NCBI RefSeq assembly: GCF_003002095.1
Contig: NZ_PVZC01000004.1
Span: 639,646-703,645 of the forward strand
Length of the DNA: 64,000 bases
DNA from: Allonocardiopsis opalescens
GTDB taxonomy: Bacteria; Actinomycetota; Actinomycetes; Streptosporangiales; Streptosporangiaceae
Direction of reading: 5' to 3'
How positions within the stretch are numbered: the first letter of the stretch is position 1; each line of letters begins with the position of its first letter. Both the position numbers and the translations under genes were made by a program. The notes beneath the pieces are model-generated. The model worked only from the letters and a program-made list of their open reading frames with translations, made no database searches and was not told the origin of the DNA. Positions 42,103 through 50,192 of this stretch are shown in pieces.

Positions 42103-42516
42103 TCAGCGCCGGGACACCGGTGCCCACAGGCGGGCGGTGGACGCCCGGCGGCCCCAGGCGACCACGGCGCTGAGCACCAGCAGCACCAGCGGGGTGGCGG
42201 CGCCGCCGCCCACCACGACCAGCTGCACCGCGGTCGCGCCGGCCATCAGCGCGACGAAGGCGAGGGCGGCCGCGCCGGCCAGCCGGGGCACCAGCAGCCC
42301 GGCGGCGCCGATCACCTCAAGGCCGCCGACGAGGTACTGGAACCACTCGCCGAAGCCGAGGGCGTCGAAGGTGGCGGCGATCATCGGGGCGTCGGAGAAC
42401 TTGCCCAGCGCCGAGACCAGGAAGAAGGCCGCGGCGCCGATCTGCAGCACCCACAGTGCGGCGCCCGCGGCGCGGTCGCGGGCGCGCGGGGCGCGCCGTT
42501 CGGCGGTGGCGGTCAT
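42103..42516 (-). CDS. DoxX family membrane protein
   Basis: 137 residues with four helices: ALWVLQIGAAAFFLVSALGKF, FQYLVGGLEVIGAAGLLVP, LAFVALMAGATAVQLVVVGG and LVLLVLSAVVAWG. These are DoxX-like signatures. CGAGGAG before the ATG at 42516. Divergent from a TetR gene, with nested palindromes between them, so it is likely repressed by that regulator. Physiological role of DoxX-like proteins is poorly known, often linked to thiol or redox stress. Confidence 0.88.
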   Translation of the reverse strand: MTATAERRAPRARDRAAGAALWVLQIGAAAFFLVSALGKFSDAPMIAATFDALGFGEWFQYLVGGLEVIGAAGLLVPRLAGAAALAFVALMAGATAVQLVVVGGGAATPLVLLVLSAVVAWGRRASTARLWAPVSRR

Positions 42517-42542
42517 GGCGTCTCCTCGCGGACGAACGGACT

Positions 42543-42570
42543 CATAACGCTGTTATATAACGGCGTTATG
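42543..42570. promoter_or_regulatory. Nested TetR operators ATAACG/CGTTAT
   Basis: CATAACGC and GCGTTATG are perfect 8-base outer arms; the 12-base centre holds the palindrome GTTATATAAC. The element can also be read as two adjacent 13-base operators, ATAACGCTGTTAT and ATAACGGCGTTAT. Confidence 0.72.
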
Positions 42571-42584
42571 GGATACTTGTCAAC

Positions 42585-43235
42585 GTGAGCCCACGCCCCG
42601 CCGACCCGGCCGTCCGCTCGGAACTCGTCGACACCGCCGCGCGGCTGCTGGCCGAGGAGGGCCGCAAGGGCTTCACCGTCCGCAGGCTGGCCGCCGAGGT
42701 CGGCGTCTCGACCATGGCCGTCTACACCCATTTCGGCAGCATGGAGGAGGTGCGCCAGGCCGTGCGGCGCGAGGGCTTCGCCCGGCTCGGCGAGCGGCTG
42801 GACGCCGTGCGGCCCACTGACGACCCGGTCGCCGACCTCGCCGCCAGCGGCGTCGCCTACATCACCACCGGGCTGGACCACCCGCAGCTGTACCGCGAGA
42901 TGTTCCCCGACCGCCCCATCGGCCAGCGCGCCACCGGCCTCGACGGCGGCGCGGGCGCGGCCGCGGGCGGCGACGAGGCCTTCGGCCGGCTGGTCGGCGG
43001 CGTGCGCCGCTGCGTCGACGCCGGCCGCTTCGAGGACGTCGGCGAGCTGGGCGCCCGGGGCTGGGCCGTCCAGCTGTGGACGATGTGGCATGGCATGGTC
43101 AGCCTCGCCGTCGCCGGGCTGATGCCGGTCGAGCACGTGTCGCTGCACTACACGGACATGTCATGGCGGCTGTTCGTGGGCTACGGCGACGACCGCGTAT
43201 CCGCCCGCGCCTCCTTGCAGGAGGCGCTGTTCTAG
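42585..43235 (+). CDS. TetR family transcriptional regulator
   Basis: 216 residues. HTH LLAEEGRKGFTVRRLAAEVGVSTMAVYTHFGSMEEVRQAV at about 20-60 and a ligand domain with the TetR_C-like DHPQLYREMFPDRP and WAVQLWTMWHGMVSLAVAG. GTG start at 42585, just after the operator, so the leader is very short. It controls itself and DoxX. Confidence 0.92.
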   Translation: MSPRPADPAVRSELVDTAARLLAEEGRKGFTVRRLAAEVGVSTMAVYTHFGSMEEVRQAVRREGFARLGERLDAVRPTDDPVADLAASGVAYITTGLDHPQLYREMFPDRPIGQRATGLDGGAGAAAGGDEAFGRLVGGVRRCVDAGRFEDVGELGARGWAVQLWTMWHGMVSLAVAGLMPVEHVSLHYTDMSWRLFVGYGDDRVSARASLQEALF

Positions 43236-43248
43236 GGGGACGCCCGAT

Positions 43249-43283
43249 CCCGGTCCCTCGACGCACGCGGAAGGGACCGGGAC
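43249..43283. terminator. Bidirectional terminator hairpin
   Basis: TCCCGGTCCCT and AGGGACCGGGA pair over 11 bases with a 13-base loop, between the convergent TetR and flavin-reductase genes. Confidence 0.75.
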
Positions 43284-43300
43284 CCCGGCAGCCGCGGCCG

Positions 43301-43840
43301 CTATCCCCCCGCCTCGCGCCCGGACGGGCACAGCGTGTTGAAGCCGCGCTGGAAGTACACGGCCGGGCGGCCGGCCGCGGCGAGGTGCACTTCGCCGACC
43401 TCGCCGACCATGATGACGTGGTCGCCGGCGCTGTGGCGGCTGCGCGCCGCGCACTCCACCACGGCCGGCGCCCCGTCGAGCACGGTGCCGCCGCCGGGGG
43501 TGCGCACGAAGCCGCCTGGGCCGAACTTGTCGGCGCTCTTGCTGGCGAAGCGCCGCGCCACCTCGACATGGGCCTCGCCCAGGATGCTGATGGCGAAGTG
43601 CTCGGCCCGCTCGAACACCGGGTAGCAGGCGGCGCTGGTGGCCAGGCAGACCAGCACCAGCGCCGGGTCCGCCGACACCGAGCAGAAGGAGCTGGCGGTG
43701 AAGCCGTGCGGGACGCCGTCCTCGTCGCGGGTGGTCACGATGGCCACGCCGCTGGGGAAGCGCGCCATGGCGTCGCGGAAGGCCGCCGGGTCCAGCCCGG
43801 GGCGCCGCGCGCCGCTGATGGTGGAGTCGGTGGGGATCAC
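43301..43840 (-). CDS. Flavin reductase family protein
   Basis: 179 residues of the flavin-reductase-like FMN-binding split barrel: RFPSGVAIVTTRDEDGVPHGFTASSFCSVS, ADPALVLVCL and the C-terminal GDHVIMVGEVGEVHL. These enzymes supply reduced flavin to a monooxygenase; in type II polyketide clusters they serve tailoring oxygenases, but no oxygenase gene is found here. It is the last gene of the polyketide-like operon, 64 bases after the metallo-beta-lactamase gene. GGAGAGG before the GTG at 43840. Confidence 0.88.
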   Translation of the reverse strand: MIPTDSTISGARRPGLDPAAFRDAMARFPSGVAIVTTRDEDGVPHGFTASSFCSVSADPALVLVCLATSAACYPVFERAEHFAISILGEAHVEVARRFASKSADKFGPGGFVRTPGGGTVLDGAPAVVECAARSRHSAGDHVIMVGEVGEVHLAAAGRPAVYFQRGFNTLCPSGREAGG

Positions 43841-43904
43841 GGTGCCCTCTCCGCCTTCCTGCGCCAGGCCGGCGCCCTGCTCGTCGCGGTCCGCCGCGCC
43901 CGGC

Positions 43905-44840
43905 TCAGGCGAGGCATTGCGGCATCCGCCCGCCGTTGTAGGCGACCATCTCGCCGTAGACGGCCATCACGTCCAGCGGCCGCCCCAGCGGCCCGCCGTC
44001 CAGCTCCGCGTAGGCGCGGTGCAGGTTGCCGACGATGCGCTCGGAGTCGATGAGGTGCTCGAACTTCTCCCGGCCCGCCTCGCGCGCCATCTCCAGCGGG
44101 CCCATGCCCCTGGCCCGGCCCTCCAGGGCCAGCCACTGCACCCACTCCAGGTAGTCGGCGGCGTCGTCGAGCACCTCGGGCCCGGCCACGGGCCCGTGGC
44201 CGCACACGATCGTGCGCGGCTGCAGCGCGCGCAGCCGGTCCACGGCGGTGAGCGCCCCGGCCACCGAGCCCATCAGGTTGAACGGGGCGCAGCCCGACAT
44301 CAGCACGTCCCCGGCGAACAGCACCCGCTCCTCGGGCAGCCAGGCCACCACGTCGTTGGTGGTGTGCGCGGGCCCCACGTAGAGCAGTTCGACGGCGCGC
44401 CCGCCCACGTGCACCCGCGCTCGCTCGGCGAAGGTGACGGTCGGCAGGGTGACGCGCACGTCCCCCCACTCCACCTCGGGCCACAGCGCAGTCAGCGCCA
44501 ACCCGGCCTCGGCCATCTCCTCCGGTGCCCGCTCGTGGGCGAGGATCGGGGTGCCGGGCCCGAAGACGTGGTTGCCGTAGTTGTGGTCGCCGTGGTGGTG
44601 GGTGTTGACGATCGTGCGCGCCAGACCGGGCCAGCGCCGGTCCACGGCCTCGCGCAGCGCCAGCGCGCGGGGCTCGGTGGCCAGCGTGTCCACCACCAGC
44701 GCCCCCTGGGAGCCGACGACGACTCCTGCGTTGCTGACGCACCAGCCGCCGGGCAGCTGCGTGTAGGCGAAGACGCCGTCGGCGACCTCCTCCAGCCGCG
44801 CCGCCACCCGCGGCGCGGCGGTTCCCGCCTCCGCGCTCAC
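43905..44840 (-). CDS. Metallo-beta-lactamase fold protein of the polyketide operon
   Basis: 311 residues. Canonical metal site THHHGDHNYGNHVFG plus HTTNDVVAWLPEERVLFAGD and VCGHGPVAG. The start GTG overlaps the stop of the cyclase gene as GTGA, meaning translational coupling. Metallo-beta-lactamase-fold proteins recur in aromatic polyketide clusters, where they may act as thioesterase or cyclase-assisting hydrolases; the exact step cannot be read from sequence. Confidence 0.87.
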   Translation of the reverse strand: MSAEAGTAAPRVAARLEEVADGVFAYTQLPGGWCVSNAGVVVGSQGALVVDTLATEPRALALREAVDRRWPGLARTIVNTHHHGDHNYGNHVFGPGTPILAHERAPEEMAEAGLALTALWPEVEWGDVRVTLPTVTFAERARVHVGGRAVELLYVGPAHTTNDVVAWLPEERVLFAGDVLMSGCAPFNLMGSVAGALTAVDRLRALQPRTIVCGHGPVAGPEVLDDAADYLEWVQWLALEGRARGMGPLEMAREAGREKFEHLIDSERIVGNLHRAYAELDGGPLGRPLDVMAVYGEMVAYNGGRMPQCLA

Positions 44841-45808
44841 GCCACCGCCCCCGTCCCACCGCCGACCCCGGCGGCGTGCGCGTGCTCGCCCGCGTGCGCG
44901 ATCGTCGCCCTGCTGTTGGCGCCCAGCGCCTCGCGCAGCCGCCCGCGCGCCTCGGCGAGGGTGACGCCCGCGCCCAGCGCCTCGCGCACCGCCCCGGGGC
45001 TGATCCCGACGGTGTGCCGGGCGGTGACGACGCTGCCGCCGCCCCGGGCCGGCGCGAAGTCCCAGGCGCCGCTGTGCCCGAACAGCAGGGCGGGCGGCAC
45101 CAGCTGCTTGTAGACGATCCGCTCGGCGGGGAAGCACAGCCGGATCGAGCGGGTGGTGTGCGCGGTGCCGTCGGCGGTGACGGTGTCCATCTCCAGGTCC
45201 TGCACTCCCGGCGGATCCTCGGTCAGCCGCACCCGGCCGACGTGCGGCAGCCGCCGCGGCCACAGGTCGGCGCGGCGCACGAACTCGTAGGCGTCGGCGG
45301 CCGCCCCCGGCAGGCGCACCTGGTCGGTGAAGGAGAACACCAGCTCGTCCACGGGCTGCTCCTGCTCGGCGAGCCGGCGCAGGGCGGCCAGCTCCCGCTC
45401 GCTGTTGGCGTCCACCGCCGCGGCGATCCAGTCCAGCGCCGACCCGTCGCCCGCCGCCGTGAAGGAGTGGGTGAGCACCACCTCGGTGCGGACGCCGGCC
45501 AGCGCCCGGAAGCTCCACGCGCCGGACATGGACGCGATCGGGTCGGCGCCCCGCTCCTGGCGGAAGGCTATGCGCAGCCGGGCGGGGTCCAGGAGGCGCC
45601 GCGAGGTCCACGACCGCACCTCGCCGCCGACCCTCGCCCACACCCCGATCCGCTCCTCGCGCGCGCCGCGCTCCAGGAAGCGGGCGTGCACGCACGGCTC
45701 GAAGACCACCGGCCAGCGCGTCACGTCGGCCACCAGCCCGTACAGGACGTCGGCGGGCGCGGACACCACGCACGAGTGCGCCGTGTCGCGCCGGTTGGGT
45801 TCGCTCAT
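44837..45808 (-). CDS. Two-domain SRPBCC aromatase/cyclase (type II polyketide)
   Basis: 323 residues with two START/SRPBCC-like folds. The first covers about 8-150 (AHSCVVSAPADVLYGLVADVTRWPVVFEP), the second about 158-310 (FTDQVRLPGAAADAYEFVRRADLWPRRLPHV). This two-domain layout belongs to ARO/CYC enzymes that fold and dehydrate the first ring of a reduced aromatic polyketide. The gene begins three bases after the ACP stop. The usual partner, a C9-type ketoreductase, is present but truncated at 51787-52536. Confidence 0.88.
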   Translation of the reverse strand: MSEPNRRDTAHSCVVSAPADVLYGLVADVTRWPVVFEPCVHARFLERGAREERIGVWARVGGEVRSWTSRRLLDPARLRIAFRQERGADPIASMSGAWSFRALAGVRTEVVLTHSFTAAGDGSALDWIAAAVDANSERELAALRRLAEQEQPVDELVFSFTDQVRLPGAAADAYEFVRRADLWPRRLPHVGRVRLTEDPPGVQDLEMDTVTADGTAHTTRSIRLCFPAERIVYKQLVPPALLFGHSGAWDFAPARGGGSVVTARHTVGISPGAVREALGAGVTLAEARGRLREALGANSRATIAHAGEHAHAAGVGGGTGAVA

Positions 45809-45811
45809 CGG

Positions 45812-46093
45812 TCAGGTCCTTCCTGGACGGGTCGTTCGGCTTGCGGCGGGGGCGCCGTTGACGGCGTCGAGCACGGCGCGCGGGGTGCGCAGGTCCGCCA
45901 CCCGCTCGTCGGGGATGCGCACCCCGTAGGCGTCCTGGATGCGGGCCGCGGTCTCCATCAGGGCCAGCGAGTCGTAGCCCAGCTCCTCGAAGTCGCGGTC
46001 GGCGAAGTCGCCCGCCAAGGCGGCGGGGCGGGTCTCGCCGGCGCAGGCGATCAGCATCCGGCGCAGGTCGTCGATGGTCATCGGACTGCTCAT
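45812..46093 (-). CDS. Type II polyketide acyl carrier protein
   Basis: 93 residues. The phosphopantetheine serine is Ser42 in ELGYDSLALMET, the standard type II PKS ACP motif. GGAGG before the ATG at 46093. It lies between the chain-length factor and the cyclase in the classical order. Confidence 0.93.
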   Translation of the reverse strand: MSSPMTIDDLRRMLIACAGETRPAALAGDFADRDFEELGYDSLALMETAARIQDAYGVRIPDERVADLRTPRAVLDAVNGAPAASRTTRPGRT

Positions 46094-46162
46094 GGTGTTC
46101 CTCCGTGTGTCGGTGTTCCCGGTTCGGCGCGGGTTCGCGCTCCGCTTCGCGAACCGGTCCGG

Positions 46163-47377
46163 CTACTGCGGGACCTGGCGGACGACGACGGCCGAGTTGA
46201 AGCCCCACCGCCCGCGCGCCAGCACCAGCGCGGTGCGCACGGACGCCGCCCGCGGCGCGCCGCGCACCAGGTCGATCCCGTACTCGGCGGGCACCTCCGC
46301 GGTGCCGCCCGAGGCCGGGATCATCCCGTCGCGCACGGCCAGCAGCGCCGCGACCAGGTCCAGCGGCCCGCCGCCGGAGTACAGCCGGCCGGTGAGCGCC
46401 TTGGGCACGGTGACCGCCACCCCGCCCGGCCCGAACAGGCCGCGGATCGCCTCGGCCTCGGCGCGGTCCTCCTCGGGCACGCCCGAGCCGTCGGCGAAGA
46501 CCGCGTCGACGTCCCCGGGGGCGGCCCCGGCGTCGGCCAGCGCCAGCTCGGCGGCGCGGCGCAGGCCGGGCGGCCGGCCCGAGCCGGGCGCGGGGTCGAA
46601 GGTGGCGGCGTACCCGGCGATCTCGCCGTAGACCCGCGCGCCGCGCACCCGGGCCGTCGCCGCGTCCTCCAGCACCAGGATCGCGCCTCCCTCGCCGGGC
46701 ACGTAGCCGCACGCGCGGGCGTCGAACGGCAGGTAGGCCCGCCGGGGGTCGGCGGAGGCGCTGAGCCGGCCGCTGGAGATCTGGGCGACCCAGCCCCAGG
46801 GGTCGAGGGCGGAGTCCACCCCGCCGGTGACGACCAGCGGGGTGCCGCGGCCGATGGTGCGGCGGGCGTGGCCGACGGCGTCCAGGCCGCCGGCCTGCTC
46901 GGCCACCAGCGCGCTGCCGGGCCCGCGCATCGTGTGCCGGATGGAGATCTGGCCGGTGTTGACCGCGTAGAACCAGGCGAAGGACTCGTACACGCTGACG
47001 GCGCGCGGCCCCTGCGACCACAGCTTCTTGAACTCGCGGTGGGTGAACGCGAAGCCGCCGGCGGCGTTGGAGGTCACCACGCCCATGTCGTAGTCGGTGA
47101 ACAGGCCGGGGTCGATCGCGGCGTCGGTCAGTGCCTGGTCGGCCGCCACCAGTGCCATCCGGGTCGACACGTCGGTCTGCGGCAGCAGCCGGCCCGGCAG
47201 GTGCGCGGCGGCGTCGAAGTCCGGCAGCTGCCCGGCCAGCCGCACCGGGTAGCGCGACACGTCGAAGCGGGCGAGGGTGGCGACCCCGCTCCGCCCCGCG
47301 AGGGTCGCCGCCCAGAACGGCTCCGCGCCCGGCCCGTTGGGGGCGACGACGCCCAGCCCGGTCACGTAGGCGCTCAT
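46163..47377 (-). CDS. Type II polyketide chain-length factor (ketosynthase beta)
   Basis: 404 residues of ketoacyl-synthase fold: AYVTGLGVVAPNGPG, CGYVPGEGGAILVLEDA and NSAVVVRQ at the end. The catalytic cysteine of a ketosynthase is replaced by Gln161 in ALVAEQAGGLDAV, which identifies it as the decarboxylating chain-length factor subunit rather than the condensing subunit. It needs a ketosynthase alpha partner, whose gene is normally immediately upstream with overlapping stop and start; here only a possible C-terminal remnant remains. Confidence 0.93.
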   Translation of the reverse strand: MSAYVTGLGVVAPNGPGAEPFWAATLAGRSGVATLARFDVSRYPVRLAGQLPDFDAAAHLPGRLLPQTDVSTRMALVAADQALTDAAIDPGLFTDYDMGVVTSNAAGGFAFTHREFKKLWSQGPRAVSVYESFAWFYAVNTGQISIRHTMRGPGSALVAEQAGGLDAVGHARRTIGRGTPLVVTGGVDSALDPWGWVAQISSGRLSASADPRRAYLPFDARACGYVPGEGGAILVLEDAATARVRGARVYGEIAGYAATFDPAPGSGRPPGLRRAAELALADAGAAPGDVDAVFADGSGVPEEDRAEAEAIRGLFGPGGVAVTVPKALTGRLYSGGGPLDLVAALLAVRDGMIPASGGTAEVPAEYGIDLVRGAPRAASVRTALVLARGRWGFNSAVVVRQVPQ

Positions 47378-47427
47378 CCGCGCGCTCCCCGGCGGCGGCG
47401 CAGCACCATCGCGCTCGTCTCCTCCAC
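47374..47427 (-). pseudogene. Possible C-terminal remnant of ketosynthase alpha
   Basis: Immediately ahead of the chain-length factor a frame reads SAMVLRRRRGARG and ends in TGA that overlaps the chain-length-factor ATG as ATGA. Ketosynthase alpha subunits end in a GGFQSAMVL-R type motif and overlap the downstream gene in exactly this way. Upstream of SAMVL the similarity stops at once and the carboxylesterase gene begins 41 bases farther on. The rest of the roughly 420-residue gene is absent from the window. The remnant is short, so this is an inference from motif, frame and position. Confidence 0.55.
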
Positions 47428-47467
47428 CCCTCGCGCTGACGACCCGGTCGGCGGGGAAGCCCCGGTC

Positions 47468-48982
47468 TCAGGGCATCCGCTCCCACAGGTCCAGGCGGTG
47501 CTCGGCGGCGTAGTCGGTGCCGCCGATGTGCTCGGGGGCCAGCGACTGGACGTGGCCGGTTTCGAAGCCGGGCCAGTCCGGCAGCCCGGCGCCGGCGGGC
47601 TCGCCGTGGGCGGCGAAGGCGGCCCAGTACCGGTTCATCCGGTCGGCCAGTCCGCGCTGCGCCGCCGGAAGCGGGGGAGCGCCGGGCAGGTCGAACTGGT
47701 AGGCGAGTTCGCCGGCGTGGCAGGCGCCGGCCGGGAAGCCCGGGAGCGGTACGGGCTGCGGGGCGTCGCGGTCGGCGAACTCATACAGCCAGGTGCCGGT
47801 GTGCTCGGCCAGGGCGCGGCCCAGCTCCCAGGTGGGGCGCGCCCAGGCCCGGTCCGTGCTGATCTGCGCCCAGGCGAGGCCGGGCGTCGGGAAGCGGTCG
47901 AGCGGGTAGTGCCGGGCGATCTCGGCGGCGGCGCCGCCGAAGGCTTCAGCGAGCAGCCGCGGGTAGCCCTCCGCCGTGACGGGGCGGCCGGCGAGTTCGG
48001 CGAAGAGGCCGACGAAGAACCGCGCCTCGTCCAGTGTGGTGCCCAGCATCACCGGCATCCGGTGGAAGCGGCCGGCGGGCAGCGCCGTTCCGGGCGACTC
48101 CGGCAGGGTCGCGCCGCCGTAGGCGGGGCGGATGAAGGCGTCCGTCGCCTGGAGCAGTTCGGCCACCGGTACCCGCCGCAGCCGTGCGAGCGCCGCCTCC
48201 GGGTCGTCGCCGGGCGCTGTCCAGCCGTGCTCGGCGGCGGTGGCCGCTCCGAAGCGCTCCAGTTCGGCGGCCGGGATCCAGCGCGGCGGGAGCGCCGGGA
48301 CGCCGGGGATGAGGGTGTGCGCGGGGGTGGCGCCCAGGACCGAGAAGGGGCTCTGCAGGATCGCGCGGTGGAACAGCCCGGCCGAGGCGGGCGACACGAG
48401 GTGCGCCGCGATCATGAGGGCGCCGTAGGAGGAGCCGACGAGCGCCACCCGGCCGGGGTCGCCGCCGAAGCGCGCGATCTCCCGCCGCACCCAGCGCAGC
48501 GCGGCCTGCTGGTCCTGCAGGCCGAAGGTGCCGCCGTCGGCCAGTCCGGGGTGGCCGAAGCAGGCCAGCACGCCGAGCCGGGCGTTGGGCGCGACCACGA
48601 CGGCGCCGCCTGCGGCGGCGAGCCGGTGGGGGTCGAAGCCGGCGCTGCCGCCGTTGGTCCCGCCGCCGCCGTGCAGCCAGATGATCACCGGGCGCCCCGC
48701 GCCCTGGGCGGGCGGCGCCGCGTCGGGCACGGTGACGTCCAGGGTCAGGCAGTCCTCGTCGAGGGAGGCGGCGGCGAAGGGCTGGGCCGGCTGCGGCGCG
48801 GGGCCGGCCGGCTCGGTCGCGTCGCGGACCCCGGTCCACGGCTCGACCGGTGCCGGGGCCCGCCAGCGCCGCTCGCCGACCGGGGGCGCGGCGTAGGGGA
48901 TGCCCTGGAACGACTGGTAGCCGTCGAGTCGGCGGCCCCGGACGGCGCCGCTGCTGAGCCGTACGGTGACGTGCCGGCTCAT
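47468..48982 (-). CDS. Type B carboxylesterase
   Basis: 504 residues. WLHGGGGTNGG is the oxyanion hole, Ser185 in LVGSSYGALM is the nucleophile (family consensus GESAG, so the residues flanking Ser differ), the acid is in GTTLDEARFF and the His in GACHAGELAYQF. Start at the ATG at 48982; an in-frame ATG at 49006 adjoins the operator. It lies downstream of a TetR gene on the same strand and has two operators at its promoter. Substrate unknown; its position where the ketosynthase gene should be is notable. Confidence 0.9.
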   Translation of the reverse strand: MSRHVTVRLSSGAVRGRRLDGYQSFQGIPYAAPPVGERRWRAPAPVEPWTGVRDATEPAGPAPQPAQPFAAASLDEDCLTLDVTVPDAAPPAQGAGRPVIIWLHGGGGTNGGSAGFDPHRLAAAGGAVVVAPNARLGVLACFGHPGLADGGTFGLQDQQAALRWVRREIARFGGDPGRVALVGSSYGALMIAAHLVSPASAGLFHRAILQSPFSVLGATPAHTLIPGVPALPPRWIPAAELERFGAATAAEHGWTAPGDDPEAALARLRRVPVAELLQATDAFIRPAYGGATLPESPGTALPAGRFHRMPVMLGTTLDEARFFVGLFAELAGRPVTAEGYPRLLAEAFGGAAAEIARHYPLDRFPTPGLAWAQISTDRAWARPTWELGRALAEHTGTWLYEFADRDAPQPVPLPGFPAGACHAGELAYQFDLPGAPPLPAAQRGLADRMNRYWAAFAAHGEPAGAGLPDWPGFETGHVQSLAPEHIGGTDYAAEHRLDLWERMP

Positions 48983-49010
48983 CGCGGGTGCCCCGTGGGG
49001 ACGCATGGTT

Positions 49011-49053
49011 GCAATATGATCATATTGCCACGGTAGCAGTACGAGCCTATTGC
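49011..49053. promoter_or_regulatory. TetR operators ahead of the esterase gene
   Basis: GCAATATGATCATATTGC (49011-49028) is a perfect 18-base palindrome; 25 bases farther GCAGTACGAGCCTATTGC (49036-49053) repeats it with four changes. A third relative is at 49725-49742 ahead of the TetR gene. Confidence 0.78.
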
Positions 49054-49094
49054 CGGCGCCGGAGTCGTCCGCGCGCCGCTGGAAGGGAGGGGGA

Positions 49095-49718
49095 TCAGTG
49101 CCGGTCGGGAGCAGGGTGCTTGCTGAAGACGACGGCGACGGCCCGGCTCAGCACCTCGCGGGCCGGGAAGGCGTCCGCGCCTGAGAGCACGACCTGGTCG
49201 CCCAGGCCCTGCACCGTCGCCAGGATCAGGCGGGCGGCGAGCATGGGATCCGTGCCGGGCTCGACCTCGCCGCGCGCCATGCCGTTCTCGACCGCCGTGG
49301 TGACGTAGCCCAGCAGCTCGCCGCCCGCCCGCCGGGCGACCTCCGCCAGACCGGGGTGGTTCAGCGCCTGCGCCTGCAGGCCCTGCCGGACGCGGAACTC
49401 GAGCTCGCGCTCGGCGTCGAGGGGCAGCAGTTCGAGCAGGCTGCCCAGCAGCACCTCGGCGATCGGCAGCCGGGTGGCCTCGCCGTCGCGGACCCGCGCC
49501 CGCACCCGTTCGCTCATCCGCTGCACGGCGTCGTGGTAGGCGAAGCGCAGCAGCGCGTCCTTGCCGGGAAAGTAGTGCTGGATCAGCCCGACCGAGACCC
49601 CGGCCTCGGCCGCCACCCGCATGAAGGACACCCCGGTGAACCCGTCGGCGGCGAGCAGCCGCTGGAAGGCGCGGGCGATCTGCGCGCGCCGCTGGTCGTG
49701 ATCGGCAAGCCGCGGCAT
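49095..49718 (-). CDS. TetR family transcriptional regulator
   Basis: 207 residues. HTH FQRLLAADGFTGVSFMRVAAEAGVSVGLIQHYFPGKDALLRFAY at about 15-58 and a helical ligand domain. Start at the ATG at 49718. It precedes the esterase gene on the same strand; operator copies sit ahead of both genes, so it probably represses itself and the esterase. Confidence 0.92.
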   Translation of the reverse strand: MPRLADHDQRRAQIARAFQRLLAADGFTGVSFMRVAAEAGVSVGLIQHYFPGKDALLRFAYHDAVQRMSERVRARVRDGEATRLPIAEVLLGSLLELLPLDAERELEFRVRQGLQAQALNHPGLAEVARRAGGELLGYVTTAVENGMARGEVEPGTDPMLAARLILATVQGLGDQVVLSGADAFPAREVLSRAVAVVFSKHPAPDRH

Positions 49719-49724
49719 TCCGAG

Positions 49725-49742
49725 ATCATACAGCCGTACTGC
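49725..49742. promoter_or_regulatory. Degenerate operator copy ahead of the TetR gene
   Basis: The complement GCAGTACGGCTGTATGAT shares GCAGTACG and the GTAGCA flank with the second operator copy at 49036-49053, seven bases from the TetR start. Confidence 0.5.
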
Positions 49743-49812
49743 TACCGTCGACCCGCCGCGCCGCGCCCGCGGCACCATTCGTCCGCCCCGAACCGAAACG
49801 GAGAGCCCTCCC

Positions 49813-50172
49813 ATGCGCACCAGCCTGCGTGACGGCCTGAAGGCGGCCCTCAAGGCCCGCGACCGCGTCGCCGTCACCGCCCTCCGCTCCGCCCTGGCCG
49901 CCATCGACAACGCCGAGGCCGTCCCCGCTGATCACCCGCTGGACGCCGCCGCGAGCAGTGAGCACGTCGCCGGCGCGGCGCTCGGCGTGGGAGCGGCTGA
50001 CGTGGCGCGGCGCCGGCTCACCGAGGAAGAGGTGCGCTCCATCGTCGAGAAGGAGGCCCGGGACCGCACCGCCGCCGCGGCGGAGTACGAACGCCTCGGC
50101 CGCACGGACGCGGCCGAGCGCCTGCGCACCGAGGCGGAGGTGCTGAACCGGCACCTGGCGCCCGGCGCCTGA
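49813..50172 (+). CDS. GatB/YqeY domain protein
   Basis: 119 residues. The YqeY fold (RTSLRDGLKAALKARDRVAVTALRSALAAIDNAEAV and EAEVLNRHL) is related to the tRNA-binding tail domain of GatB. GGAGAG precedes the ATG at 49813. Function of stand-alone YqeY-like proteins in actinomycetes is unknown. Divergent from the TetR gene. Confidence 0.88.
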   Translation: MRTSLRDGLKAALKARDRVAVTALRSALAAIDNAEAVPADHPLDAAASSEHVAGAALGVGAADVARRRLTEEEVRSIVEKEARDRTAAAAEYERLGRTDAAERLRTEAEVLNRHLAPGA

Positions 50173-50192
50173 GGCCCGCCGGTCCGGCCCGC

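Noticed and set aside
43905..47486. A 1193-codon open frame on the minus strand
   Set aside because: Only its last 311 codons are the metallo-beta-lactamase gene; the rest runs out of frame through the cyclase, ACP and chain-length-factor genes and has a low-complexity Arg/Ala/Gly composition.
44876..49036. A 1386-codon open frame on the plus strand
   Set aside because: It is antisense to well-supported polyketide and esterase genes; such long antisense frames are normal in very GC-rich DNA.
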